Below, piece after piece: positions 1 through 8,503 of a DNA stretch of 29,795 bases (its first letter is position 1; each line of letters begins with the position of its first letter). The position numbers and the translations under genes are program-made. This DNA is from Multifurca ochricompacta (taxonomy: Eukaryota; Basidiomycota; Agaricomycetes; Russulales; Russulaceae), in contig WTXG01000368.1 of the NCBI GenBank assembly GCA_022496185.1, positions 1 to 29,795 on the forward strand, given 5' to 3'. The notes beneath the pieces were generated by a model. It did not search any database and was not told the DNA's origin. It worked only from the letters and a program-made list of their open reading frames with translations.

Positions 1-739
1 CCAGCTGTTCCATGGTCCAGTCGTCAACCACATCCCCCTGAATCAGGGAAAGGAACAGATTGGCATGTTGAATGGGTTGACAATCTGTGGGACATCATGG
101 TTGAAGTTTTAAAGGTCGTGAACTCCAACATAAACTTTTGCTCTGCGAGCAGTCCCTGGTGAACGTCTGGGGCAACACTCCTGATAATCGTCCGGACGGG
201 GGAGGGATGTTGGGTGGTGCTGCCACTGGGACTGGTGGGGTGGGGTCTGGAAGTTGGGCGGCAATGGTAGACATGGGTGGATGGGATGGGGTGATGGTTT
301 CTGTGGATCGTATTGATATCTGGGGAGTTATCAAAGCAGGGGCTCTGAATGTGACAACTGCAGGTGCAACCGGAAATGTAGTCGCTGCTAATGCCGGTGC
401 TTCTTCTTCACTAGGTTCTTCTACATACTCCTCTGGTTCGGAGTCCGTGACAATGGCCAGGGGATTTTCTCTCCACGGGCCTAGTCCAAATTCGGGTGGG
501 GCAGGTCCTGTAGTGACCCAAGAGTGTTGGCTGTCCAAGTATTGGATGCGATACCAAACTCTCTTTTCGTTGTCATATTCTACTGGTTGGTATCTTCTGT
601 CATGATAGACGTAGTATCCAAACTCGGACTCAAAGTCTTTCCAGGTGGCAGAGCCAAGTACTTGCTGTGAAAGATTATTCTCGTCTCTGCGTTCGATGAG
701 TTCTTCCCGGAAGAGGGTCTGACTGCAGCTGGAAGCCAC
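1..739 (-). pseudogene. gag: Element A gag, 5' part, frameshifted, runs off left edge
   Basis: N-terminal part of a Ty3/gypsy Gag on the minus strand, the structural protein of the retrotransposon particle. It aligns residue for residue with the Gag start of element B (14190 downward), sharing a segment with FESEFGYYVYHD, a WVTTGPAPPEFGLG segment and a proline-rich stretch. The frame starts just inside the 5' LTR; the first in-frame candidate codon is GTG, not ATG, here and in B. Around position 138 one base is missing relative to B, so the frame shifts and closes at 95. Downstream sequence to position 1 continues the homology out of frame (it matches B near 13440-13580). The capsid and zinc knuckle lie outside the window. 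The plus-strand ORF over the same bases is a shadow. Family call is firm; the copy is non-functional. Confidence 0.85.
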
Positions 740-745
740 TGTGAG

Positions 746-756
746 AGACTCAACTT
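746..756 (-). promoter_or_regulatory. Element A self-priming primer-binding site
   Basis: Eleven bases, two bases inside the 5' LTR. On the coding (minus) strand they read AAGTTGAGTCT, the exact reverse complement of AGACTCAACTT within the LTR (plus 982-992). That LTR segment begins 34 nt downstream of the TATATAA box (1020-1026), where the transcript should start. This is the arrangement of Tf1/sushi elements, in which the mRNA 5' end primes reverse transcription. Element B shows the same pairing with two compensatory changes. Confidence 0.75.
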
Positions 757-758
757 GA

Positions 759-1345
759 TGTTACGTCTGGTGTGAGACGTTCCGCACAACTTGTGCGACA
801 GCTTTGTATGTTCGTTCAGATAAGAGGTCAACAGGACCTCTTGGAGTTCAAAGGGATGAGTCAAAGTCAAAGGGGCTGTTCCCTAGTGACGATGTTGAGC
901 GGAAAGTGCCAAAAGCACTGAGACAATCAAGTCAGAGGATTCAAGGGGGAAGTCCAGAAGACAAACACCAATGTATTCAATAAGTTGAGTCTGAGGTCTA
1001 CAATGTAGCTACAGTGGACTTATATACGTAATTGAATGGGCATCTATAAGATAAGGAGCCGGAGTCAGGTGGGCCCAAATATATGGAAGCAGATGGCGTA
1101 AAGTGGGGCTTCTGATAGGGTATTAAGTAAGTGTCCGAACGTAAAGATAAAGAGATAACGAGATAAGGGATCAAACATAGATATACAGCACATCAACAAG
1201 TTCAAAGCGAGTCACGGGGATGGAAGTAAAGCACGTGATGGGTCCCAGGACAGAGATGTGATCATGAAGTGCAGAGTGGGTGGTAAAGACGGGTCGCTAT
1301 TGGGGAGGTGGAAGAAAACGGGGTTGCTCGGCAGGGATTGTAACA
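759..1345 (-). repeat. 5' LTR of element A (587 bp, LTR family 1)
   Basis: Minus-oriented LTR with TG...CA ends: plus strand starts TGTTACGTC and ends GATTGTAACA. It is homologous to both LTRs of element B, to the D LTR, and most closely to the solo LTR at 25865-26448. A TATA box (minus strand, 1026-1020) and the self-priming seed (992-982) mark U3/R. The left end joins the PBS and gag; the right end abuts the interior of another LTR at 1346, so element A inserted there. Its second target duplication (expected CATAC) lies beyond the left edge. Confidence 0.9.
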
Positions 1346-1698
1346 CATACAGGCTATCTAGACAGGCCTTATATATGTAATAGAGGTCAGAGTCTGAATC
1401 GGAGTAACGTACTCGATGTATCAATGAAGTCATAATCTAGCCAAATGGGGAACGGAATCAGGGTGGGCCAGGTGAGAATATACGTAGATGAATCTGGTAT
1501 AGTCATGATTCTGATGGGAAAATACGTAAGAGTCCTTGTGTAAAATACAAGTCAGAGATAAGCACAGCCTGAGTCAGAGATAAGGGACAAATAGGTACAA
1601 AGAAAGCTGCAAACATGATCAACAGAAGGTAAATGGGGCCAAACAGCATGTCATGTGAAAGGAAAAGGAAACAAGACAATGTAGCAGGGTTTGTAACA
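1346..1698 (-). repeat. Right half of an LTR (family 2) split by element A
   Basis: These 353 bases match the last 353 bases (26840-27192) of the solo LTR at 26600-27192, including the ...GTAACA terminus. The first 240 bases of that LTR are absent here because element A begins at the break. A minus-strand reading frame across it is a shadow shared with the other copy. Confidence 0.88.
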
Positions 1699-1872
1699 AT
1701 GTCCATACACCTTACACATTTTTTCCTCCAGGTTTTTGTTTCAGTAGAGTAACCTCTACCTGACCATTGTCTCTCTCTCCCCCTGTTCAATCCCCCTTAA
1801 TAGCTAGTATGTACCTGTAGTAGCCGCGCAATTTAGGACAAGTCCTTGCAAGCGTGCAATAAAGTCAAATTC
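1699..1872. other. Unassigned stretch with a poly(A) signal before the A-rich array
   Basis: No supported coding region. It contains a short inverted repeat (GTAGAG, four-base loop, CTCTAC) near 1745-1760 and an AATAAA at 1858-1863, 10 bases before the A-rich array begins. The order (unique sequence, AATAAA, A-rich tail) resembles the 3' end of a retroposed transcript or non-LTR element, but no reverse transcriptase or SINE promoter was recognised. Confidence 0.35.
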
Positions 1873-1913
1873 AAAAATAAAATAAAATAAAATAAAAATA
1901 AAATAAAAATAAA

Positions 1914-1944
<31 letters not shown>

Positions 1945-1978
1945 TAAAAATAAAAATAAAAATAAAAATAAAAATAAA

Positions 1979-2009
<31 letters not shown>

Positions 2010-2079
2010 TAAAAATAAAAATAAAAATAAAAATAAAAATAAAAATAAAAATAAAAATAAAAATAAAAATAAAAATAAA

Positions 2080-2139
<60 letters not shown>

Positions 2140-2178
2140 TAAAAATAAAAATAAAAATAAAATAAAAATAAAAATAAA

Positions 2179-2209
<31 letters not shown>

Positions 2210-2235
2210 TAAAATAAAAATAAAAATAAAATAAA

Positions 2236-2295
<60 letters not shown>

Positions 2296-2336
2296 TAAAA
2301 AAAAATAAAAATAAAAATAAAAATAAAAATAAAAAT
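1873..2336 (+). repeat. A5T/A4T microsatellite, about 460 bp
   Basis: An uninterrupted array mixing mostly hexamer TAAAAA units with pentamer TAAAA units. On the minus strand it gives low-complexity frames of alternating Phe-Tyr, Ile-Phe and Leu-Phe, which are not genes. It follows an AATAAA at 1858, so it may have grown from a poly(A)-type tail. Confidence 0.95.
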
Positions 2337-2433
2337 ATTTCGCAGCATTGCGATGTCAACCGTCCTATGCATGCATGCATTATAAGTGGGTATATGTATA
2401 GGGTATAAAACCTTTCACCAGTACACAAGGAAG

Positions 2434-2439
2434 TTTATT
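2434..2439 (-). terminator. Possible poly(A) signal of the S28 pseudogene
   Basis: Minus-strand AATAAA about 110 bases downstream of the last readable S28 codon (2551). Position fits a cleavage and polyadenylation signal; no downstream element was confirmed. Confidence 0.4.
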
Positions 2440-2928
2440 ACAACAAATGAATGTGATGTCCTACCTACTACCCCTCTGTTTATCCCTTGACTCCCCACAC
2501 ACAACACAAGTCCAAATTCTGTGCCCCTCTACAAAAAACAGTTGTGCCCTTCATCTTTGTGGAATCAGGTATGCACAGTGCTTGAAGTTCAAGTCCACAT
2601 TCACCTTGACCAACACAAGAGGTGGCTCCCATGTTGAAAGCCACTCACCAATGTACTTTAACCCTTGAGTCTGCACATTCAACACTGTCAGGTCTGCCAG
2701 TCCATCCTTAGTGATCAGATCTGAGCAGTGGAATGTGTCACTCTTGACAATCGGCTGCTCTGGTGTACTCTGGACGTAGATCCCATCTGCAGACATGGTC
2801 GCAAATCGCCATGGGTCACCTAATGAGTAGTGGTAGTGGTGATAGGTGGTGTCATATCACACACATACACACATGACAGTCAGCCAGAGTGAATGGGGAA
2901 GAAGGTGAAGGAGGGGGATTTGGTTGGG

Positions 2929-2961
2929 AGAGAGGGGGGGGGGGGTGGGGTGGGTGTAAGA
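2929..2961 (+). repeat. G-run in the last S28 intron
   Basis: A run of about 12 G followed by further G tracts separated by single T bases, on the plus strand. It lies between the RQCQQMFP exon and the DPWRF exon, in sequence interpreted as intron. Such tracts can form a G-quadruplex; no function is inferred. Confidence 0.6.
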
Positions 2962-4090
2962 GACGCATGAAGACCAGTTGCAGTGAAAAGCCTGTCTGCT
3001 TTGAGGTAAAATCCACCATATGCTCTGTTGTCTTTTCAACATCTGGTACAGGAGGGGAACTGAATGCGGCCGGGAACATCTGTTGACATTGTCTCTGTAC
3101 CACCACAAAAGGGTAGAGGGTGAGAGAGTAAAGTTCCCAGTCAGCCAAAAGATGTCTTTTTATTTTCTTGCTTAGGAACAAAGAGGAGAGACAAACCTCA
3201 TCGTATATGGGCTGGATCAGATGTGAAACAAGCATGGGATAGCCAGACAGTGCAGATTCCTGTAAGAAACCCATTTGGTTGCACCTGCAAGGAAGGCGTG
3301 GGGGAGGCGTTGATTAGCAGAAAAGCATCAAAAGAAAAAACCTGCAAGACACTTACACAATCCATAGCCACGAGCGATTGGCATTGTCAATGCTGGTGTT
3401 GGTCTAGAAGGATTGGCTCGTATTGTACGTGCCCAAACAATCACTGTTAAATCACCAATCCTATCTGTCAGCCAGCCTGTTCCTGATTGGCAAGTATTCT
3501 GCACTCACTCAATGTTTTGCCCACTGCAGACTAAGTTTTTTTAATGTTTCAAGCGAGCAGAAAAGCAGATAAGAAGTAAGCAAAAGATCTTTAGGATTCT
3601 GACTGAACCAGAAGGGGAAAAAAAAACCCCATCACTCACAGCCTGGCAATGTAGAACTGGAGTAATTCGCCCACATGGACAATGCATTCTCAAGACCCCA
3701 GCTGGATGCAGGTGCAGATTTACCGGCACTGTTCACTTTGAGGGCATTGCAAAGTCAAAGAACACACTACCGCCTGAGGTAGGACTCAGTTCCTGCCAGT
3801 TCCAAAGCGGGTTGCACACTGTATCCCATATTTAAATTTTATTTTGTTAAAAAATGGGAAATTATTGATCAACACCCCATGCAAGCCAATAGACAAAAAA
3901 AAAAAAGAAGAGGCATACGTGTGCCAACTACATTGTCTGGGTGGACAACTCCACCCATGCCAAACAAGGTCTTGAGCTCATGGAATGCTGTCGTGTTCCC
4001 ACTCACGATGACCTGATCCCAATGTGTGATGACAGCCTGAATGTCATTAGAGCAGTTCTTGGGCATGGTCAGTTGCTCTGGCTCAAAGTA

Positions 4091-4831
4091 CAGTGGGTCA
4101 AAAAACTGTCCCGATGTTTGCACCATTTCTAGTATTCACTCTATAGCACCTCAGCATTTAGGAATCTGGTTATGGTGTGGCTGTATGTCTGAAAGCCCTG
4201 CTTCCTGGCTACCATACCCAATTTGGATCAAAGAGATTGGCCATGATATAAGCATTTTATGATCAAATCAAATCAATCAATCATTGGGACAGTTTTTTGA
4301 CCCACATTTTAAATCCACTATCTGCCCAATTACTCCTTTTTTTCACCCCTTTTTGCCTTGGTAACTCCTTGAATCCTTTTAGTCATCCTTTCTATAACCT
4401 TTTGCCATCATTCTGGTGCATTTTTATTCCACTCCTCCACCACCCTCTCCCACAACTCAGGTACCCCCTTGACTGGTTAAGAACCTTCTTCAGATCCACC
4501 CAGAGGTGTCTAATGGGGCTAATATTTCAAGGGATTGGGCTATCCATACCAGGCTTCAATATTCCTGTCTTAAAACTGCTGGTTTGCCTTCTTGGAATTG
4601 TGTTTTGGGTCATTGTCCTGCTGAAACATGGTTTCACCCTCCACCATTTCTTACTTTTCAAACCTTTCCACCACTCCGCCATCCAAAATATCACAGTACT
4701 GGCATGGATTCATGATCCCCTAAACCCCTGTAAGCATTCCTAGTCCATTCCACCCCATACAAGACCAATACCATAAGTTCTTCCTCCTCCATGCTTGACT
4801 GTCAGGGTGGTGGTTCTGTCAGAGGGTGGTT
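4091..4831 (+). repeat. Left arm of the Tc1 hairpin
   Basis: 741-bp arm, inverted complement of 4943-5683. The antisense of this arm carries the original C-terminal transposase coding sequence, continuous with the loop. Confidence 0.92.
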
Positions 4832-4979
4832 CTCCCTTATTTTTCCAAGTATAGCTCCTTCTGTCTGAACCAATTCTGTTCATTATAGTCTCACCTGACC
4901 ACAAGATCCATTTCCAGTCATCCACTGTCCAATTTTCATGGTAACCACTCTCTGACAGAACCACCACCCTGACAGTCAA
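4310..4979 (-). pseudogene. Tc1-type DDE transposase, C-terminal half, dead
   Basis: Reading the minus strand from about 4979 through the loop into the left arm gives a Tc1 transposase core: DDWKWILWSGET, GSDRRSYTW, TVKHGGG, then (frame-shifted) QQDNDPKH and PELWERVVEEWN. The first catalytic Asp of the usual WSDET motif is Gly. The second Asp (QQDND) survives. The segment for the third acidic residue is degenerate with stops. The N-terminal helix-turn-helix DNA-binding region is entirely missing, replaced by the inverted arm. The copy of the C-terminal part in the right arm lies on the plus strand. Not functional. Confidence 0.82.
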
Positions 4980-5683
4980 GCATGGAGGAGGAAGAACTTA
5001 TGGTATTGGTCTTGTATGGGGTGGAATGGACTAGGAATGCTTACAGGGGTTTAGGGGATCATGAATCCATGCCAGTACTGTGATATTTTGGATGGCAGAG
5101 TGGTGGAAAGGTTTGAAAAGTAAGAAATGGTGGAGGGTGAAACCATGTTTCAGCAGGACAATGACCCAAAACACAATTCCAAGAAGGCAAGCCAGCAGTT
5201 TTAAGACAGGAATATTGAAGCCTGGTATGGATATCCCAATCCCTTGAAATATTAGCCCCATTGGACACCTCTGGGTGGATCTGAAGAAGGTTCTTAACCA
5301 GTCAAGGGGGTACCTGAGTTGTGGGAGAGGGTGGTGGAGGAGTGGAATAAAAATGCACCAGAATGATGGCAAAAGGTTATAGAAAGGATGACTAAAAGGA
5401 TTCAAGGAGTTACCAAGGCAAAAAGGGGTGAAAAAAAGGAGTAATTGGGCAGATAGTGGATTTAAAATGTGGGTCAAAAAACTGTCCCAATGATTGATTG
5501 ATTTGATTTGATCATAAAATGCTTATATCATGGCCAATCTCTTTGATCAAAATTGGGTATGGTAGCCAGGAAGCAGGGCTTTAAGACATACAGCCACACC
5601 ATAACCAGATTCCTAAATGCTGAGGTGCTATAGAGTGAATACTAGAAATGGTGCAAACATTGGGACAGTTTTTTGACCCACTG
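4943..5683 (-). repeat. Right arm of the Tc1 hairpin
   Basis: 741-bp inverted copy of 4091-4831. It stands where the transposase N-terminal half should be, so it appears to have replaced that half. Read on the plus strand it repeats the C-terminal region, including QQDNDPKH near 5150. Confidence 0.92.
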
Positions 5684-6065
5684 TATTGCCAAAAGTCACT
5701 AATAATTGTGCAAACACATCCATGTCCACATCAAAAAAAACAAAACACGACAGGTTTCAACAAGCTTTCTGTGAAACTCACACTATGCTCTCCATGACTG
5801 TAGACAAGGTGTAGCTGGCCCAAAACACATCAGGCTTACTATTCCCATTGTGAATAATTGCAAAAGTCAGACATTTCATGAATGATGACAAATTTTGCAA
5901 AGTGGTGTATGACCTACTTGTTTAGTGTGAATGCTGTCAGAGCACCTGCAAAGAAGACAGAAAGCTGAAACATCGAGAATCAATGAATGTGCACTTGCGC
6001 AAAGGAAAGGGAACATACTGGAACAACTGCCACCAATGAGCACCCAAGGAGCATCCGCGGTAGGG

Positions 6066-6648
6066 CTGCACACTGTACCTGTACCCTATGGTATGATGGT
6101 GCCGTACCTGTACTGTACCAGCTCAAGTCAATAATCGAGATGGATGGTTATGGGTACAGCAAACGCCATCCAAACCTGTCAAAAAATGGCCATAGACAGC
6201 ATTAGACAGCATAGACAGCATTGAATAAATGAGCTTTAATCTTGTAATTAAGCCACCAAAACTCCCCCAATATAGAATCTTTACCTATTTAGATAGCAGA
6301 TAAGTGTTAGCTAAATATAGTAAAGACAAGAGATAAGATAAACTAACTAGTACTCAGTTCAGTTTATGTGGTCAAAACTGAAGTGAACGCTTACAGAGTA
6401 GCAACCTTTTATACTGCTCAGAGGAGCATGACATTAAGTAGAATAAATATAGTTATTTAAATGTGACAAGAAAGAAGGAATGTGTTGTGTGTGCAATGTC
6501 TCTGAATCAACTATCTGATGCACTTTAGATTATCTTATCATAATCATTAGATCAGGAGCCCTGACAATCCAGTCACTAGTGACCCATCTCAACAGCTGGT
6601 ATGCTTCCATTTTTCATGAAGCTACTATTATTATGATTTAATCCAAAG
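6066..6648. other. Non-coding stretch between the S28 relic and element B
   Basis: No gene supported. It holds repeats of GTACCTGTACC-like words around 6075-6120, three copies of a TAGACAGCAT unit at about 6192-6222, and AT-rich sequence. The missing 5' exons of the S28 gene should lie here but are not present, so the gene was truncated before or when element B arrived. Confidence 0.5.
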
Positions 6649-7233
6649 TGTTATGCCCAGTGCAGGACATTCCACATGACTTGTGTGACAGCGCAATTTG
6701 TGGGTTCAGGTAAGAAACCAATAAGGCTTCTTGGAGTTCAAGTGGGACAAGTCAAAGTCAAAGGGGCGCTCCCTAAGACAATGTTGAACGGAAGAGTGCC
6801 AAAAGCACTTGAGACAACTGAGTCAGAGATCCAAAGGGATGTCCAGAAGACAGGCACCAATGTATTCAATAAGTCAAGTCTGAGGTCTACAGGGTAGTTA
6901 CAGCAGACTTATATATGTAACTCAGTGGGTGTCTACAAGATAAGGATACAGAGTCAAGTGGGCCTGAATATGCAAAAGCGGATGGTGTAAAGTCAAGCTT
7001 CTGATAGGGTATTAAGTAAATGTCCAGTCATAAAGATAAAGGATAAGAAGATAAGAAGTCAAACATAGGTAAACGTCACGTCAATAGGTACAAAGTGGAT
7101 CACGGGGATGGATGTAAAGCATGTGACGGATCCCACGATGGGGATGTGATTGAGAAGTGCAAAGTGGGTGGCAAGGAGGGGTTGTCATTGGGGAGCAAGA
7201 AGAAAACAGGGATGGATGGCAGGGATTGTAACA
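6649..7233 (-). repeat. 3' LTR of element B (585 bp)
   Basis: TG...CA ends (TGTTATGCCC to GATTGTAACA on the plus strand). Same length as the 5' copy at 14210-14794 but with scattered differences, mostly transitions, so the insertion is not recent. It contains the same TATA box and AGACTTGACTT seed (minus strand) as the 5' copy. Confidence 0.92.
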
Positions 7234-7247
7234 TCACCCCCTCTTCT
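7234..7247 (-). promoter_or_regulatory. Polypurine tract of element B
   Basis: On the coding strand AGAAGAGGGGGTGA directly abuts the 3' LTR. This is the expected primer site for plus-strand DNA synthesis; element D has the same tract next to its LTR at 15504. Confidence 0.75.
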
Positions 7248-7264
7248 GGTTCTAGCAGACCTGG

Positions 7265-8503
7265 CTAGAAACGACTCGTACCATCATCATCCTGTACCAA
7301 TTCCAGGTAGTCATCAGCTACATTATGATTGTCCATGGTATAGTTCTCCTTGTCCAAGTCTTGGGGACATTGGTGAGTACGAAGGAACCCGTAGGGGCCA
7401 TGTTGACCACACAAGCGGCACAGGTCATGGATGGGACAGTCCAGCTCGCGGTGCCCTGCATTGTGGCACAAGCACTTGCCACACCACCCAGATGGATTGG
7501 CTATCGTCAGGGTGACTCCTACTTGGCAGAAGATGCAGAACCTACTCCAATGCTGATTGCTTCGACAGTGCTGGCACCACTTGCGATTGAGAGGACAGTT
7601 CCAACTGATGTGGTACTTACTGTCACAGCGCCAGCACATCTCTCCACGGGGGTTTTCATGCATATGTGGCATCTCAAATCGATTCGGCAGTAACACCGGG
7701 GCAGCCCCCAATGATTGTGGGGGTAGAGGTCAGGCATAGGTGTCAGTGTACCTCTCAGCAATGGTCTGGTATGCATCCCCCTTCTCCAATCTCTTTCAAA
7801 TCTCCACCAGCTCCTGCTCGACTTGGAACATCCTGTTGGTCAACCAGGCCATCATCTTTGTGTGTTCTTTGTATTGTCTGTTGAGTGTATTGCGCAGGGT
7901 TAAGTTCTTCTGCAGTCTCATTACCTCAGCTTTGAGACGTGGAAGTTGCATGTCACTCAACACTTCATTGATGGCAAAGGCCTGGGAGTCTTTGGCAGCC
8001 AAATGTCCCAGCTGTTCGTCAGTCATTGTGTGATGCAAACGACCTGTATACCTTTCTTCCAGGTAAACTGGAGCTCCATAAACAGGGCTGTCCTTCTTCA
8101 TGCATCCGGCTACATCCATTCCTCCATTGGTGTAAAAGATATACTTGGCGATTGCGACCGTCCCATCACCCATAGTGATCTCCAGTGGGTAGTACGTGGA
8201 GGAGTTGGGGTTGTTGGCAAAGAAAGGGAATTCTGGGACCTCGTTGTCTGACTCCATACCTATCAGGTCATTTGGATGCAGTTCTTCACAGTGCTTGAAA
8301 TCGTCGTTGGGGTTGGGGGACTGGTTCTTGACCTGAGCTTCGGCAGCTTTGTAGTCAATAGGTGAGGAGGGATGTGTAGAAGGGTGAGTGGAAGGGAAGT
8401 TCTCAACAACTATGGTAGTGGCAGTGAAGGCGTCAATGGCGGCATTAGTGGCAATGAAAGACATAATGGATTGTATGGTGGTAGGATGTTGCTGTGGGAG
8501 CAT
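7265..8503 (-). pseudogene. Element B third ORF (ORF3): accessory protein with zinc knuckles
   Basis: A frame of about 412 codons between the pol stop and the 3' LTR, same strand and same frame as pol, starting at ATG 36 nt after the pol TAA (8540-8542). The N-terminal third is Ser/Thr/Pro-rich. The middle domain includes PEFPFFANNPNSS, AKYIFYTNGGMD and PVYGAPVYLEE, followed by a probable coiled coil (LKAEVMRLQKN...). The C-terminal part (7711 downward) has Cys/His clusters: CWRC, CQHC, CIFC, CGKC and CRLC with spaced His. Two TGA codons interrupt it (7796-7798, 7730-7732); the second is also present in element D. I do not recognise a named family. A nucleic-acid-binding particle or chaperone role is inference from the knuckles only. 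Confidence 0.7.

Larger units (their letters stand above)
4091..5683. mobile_element. Palindromic (foldback) Tc1/mariner element, 1,593 bp
   Basis: Flanked by TA at 4089-4090 and 5684-5685, with terminal repeats starting CAGTGGGTCAAAAAACTGTC. The left arm (4091-4831) pairs with the right arm (4943-5683) without any offset: paired coordinates always sum to 9774. Arms differ by only a few substitutions. The 111-bp loop (4832-4942) carries a piece of transposase absent from the arms. Each arm also holds an inverted copy of the terminal motif about 195 bp inside the end (near 4284-4305 and 5469-5490). Insertion is in a coding exon of the S28 gene; removing the element and one TA rejoins the DFWQ and YFEP codons exactly. 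It looks like a deletion/inverted-duplication derivative of a larger element and cannot move without transposase supplied in trans. Confidence 0.93.
2551..6065 (-). pseudogene. Serine carboxypeptidase S28 family relic, multi-exon
   Basis: Host-type gene for a fungal prolyl-peptidase-like secreted enzyme (MEROPS S28). Readable exons on the minus strand, high to low: 6065-6019 (ends near GGS, the catalytic serine), 5945-5918, 5838-5782, 5698-5684 joined to about 4090-3915, about 3830-3650, about 3450-3357, 3284-3197, 3094 to about 2980, and 2819-2551. Introns have GT/AG ends. Landmarks: WVLIGGS (Ser), DFWQYFEP, PKNCS, CNQMGFLQ, RQCQQMFP, DPWRFATMS (Asp) and FHCSDL (His). Lesions: exons before GGS are missing; a Tc1-type element occupies 4091-5683; one base is lost near 3751 (frame moves in the FFDF region); a TAG sits at 3404-3406. 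The residues after GGS read CSS rather than the usual YxG pattern. Family call is strong; exact exon ends at 3450, 2980 and 3915 are estimates. Confidence 0.85.

Noticed and set aside
138..605. Plus-strand Gly-rich ORF
   Set aside because: Antisense shadow of the Pro-rich part of element A gag; the same shadow appears over element B gag.
1503..1790. Minus-strand ORF also seen in part at 26997-27455
   Set aside because: Lies in family-2 LTR sequence; the shared peptide reflects the shared LTR.
1833..2428. Long minus-strand ORFs of alternating Phe-Tyr, Ile-Phe and Leu-Phe
   Set aside because: They are translations of the A5T/A4T microsatellite, not genes.
2551..2796. A small independent gene starting MSADG
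   Set aside because: It is the last exon of the S28 relic: it continues upstream through DPWRFAT to a splice acceptor, and the His motif is in its expected place.
3869..4126. ORF starting MVQTSGQFFDP as an authentic S28 N-terminus
   Set aside because: Its first residues are the Tc1 terminal repeat read in frame; the true upstream exon codes DFWQ at 5684-5698.
4297..4743. Paired 148-residue ORFs at 4297-4743 (+) and 5031-5477 (-)
   Set aside because: They are the antisense of the transposase region in the two hairpin arms; their near identity only reflects the palindrome.
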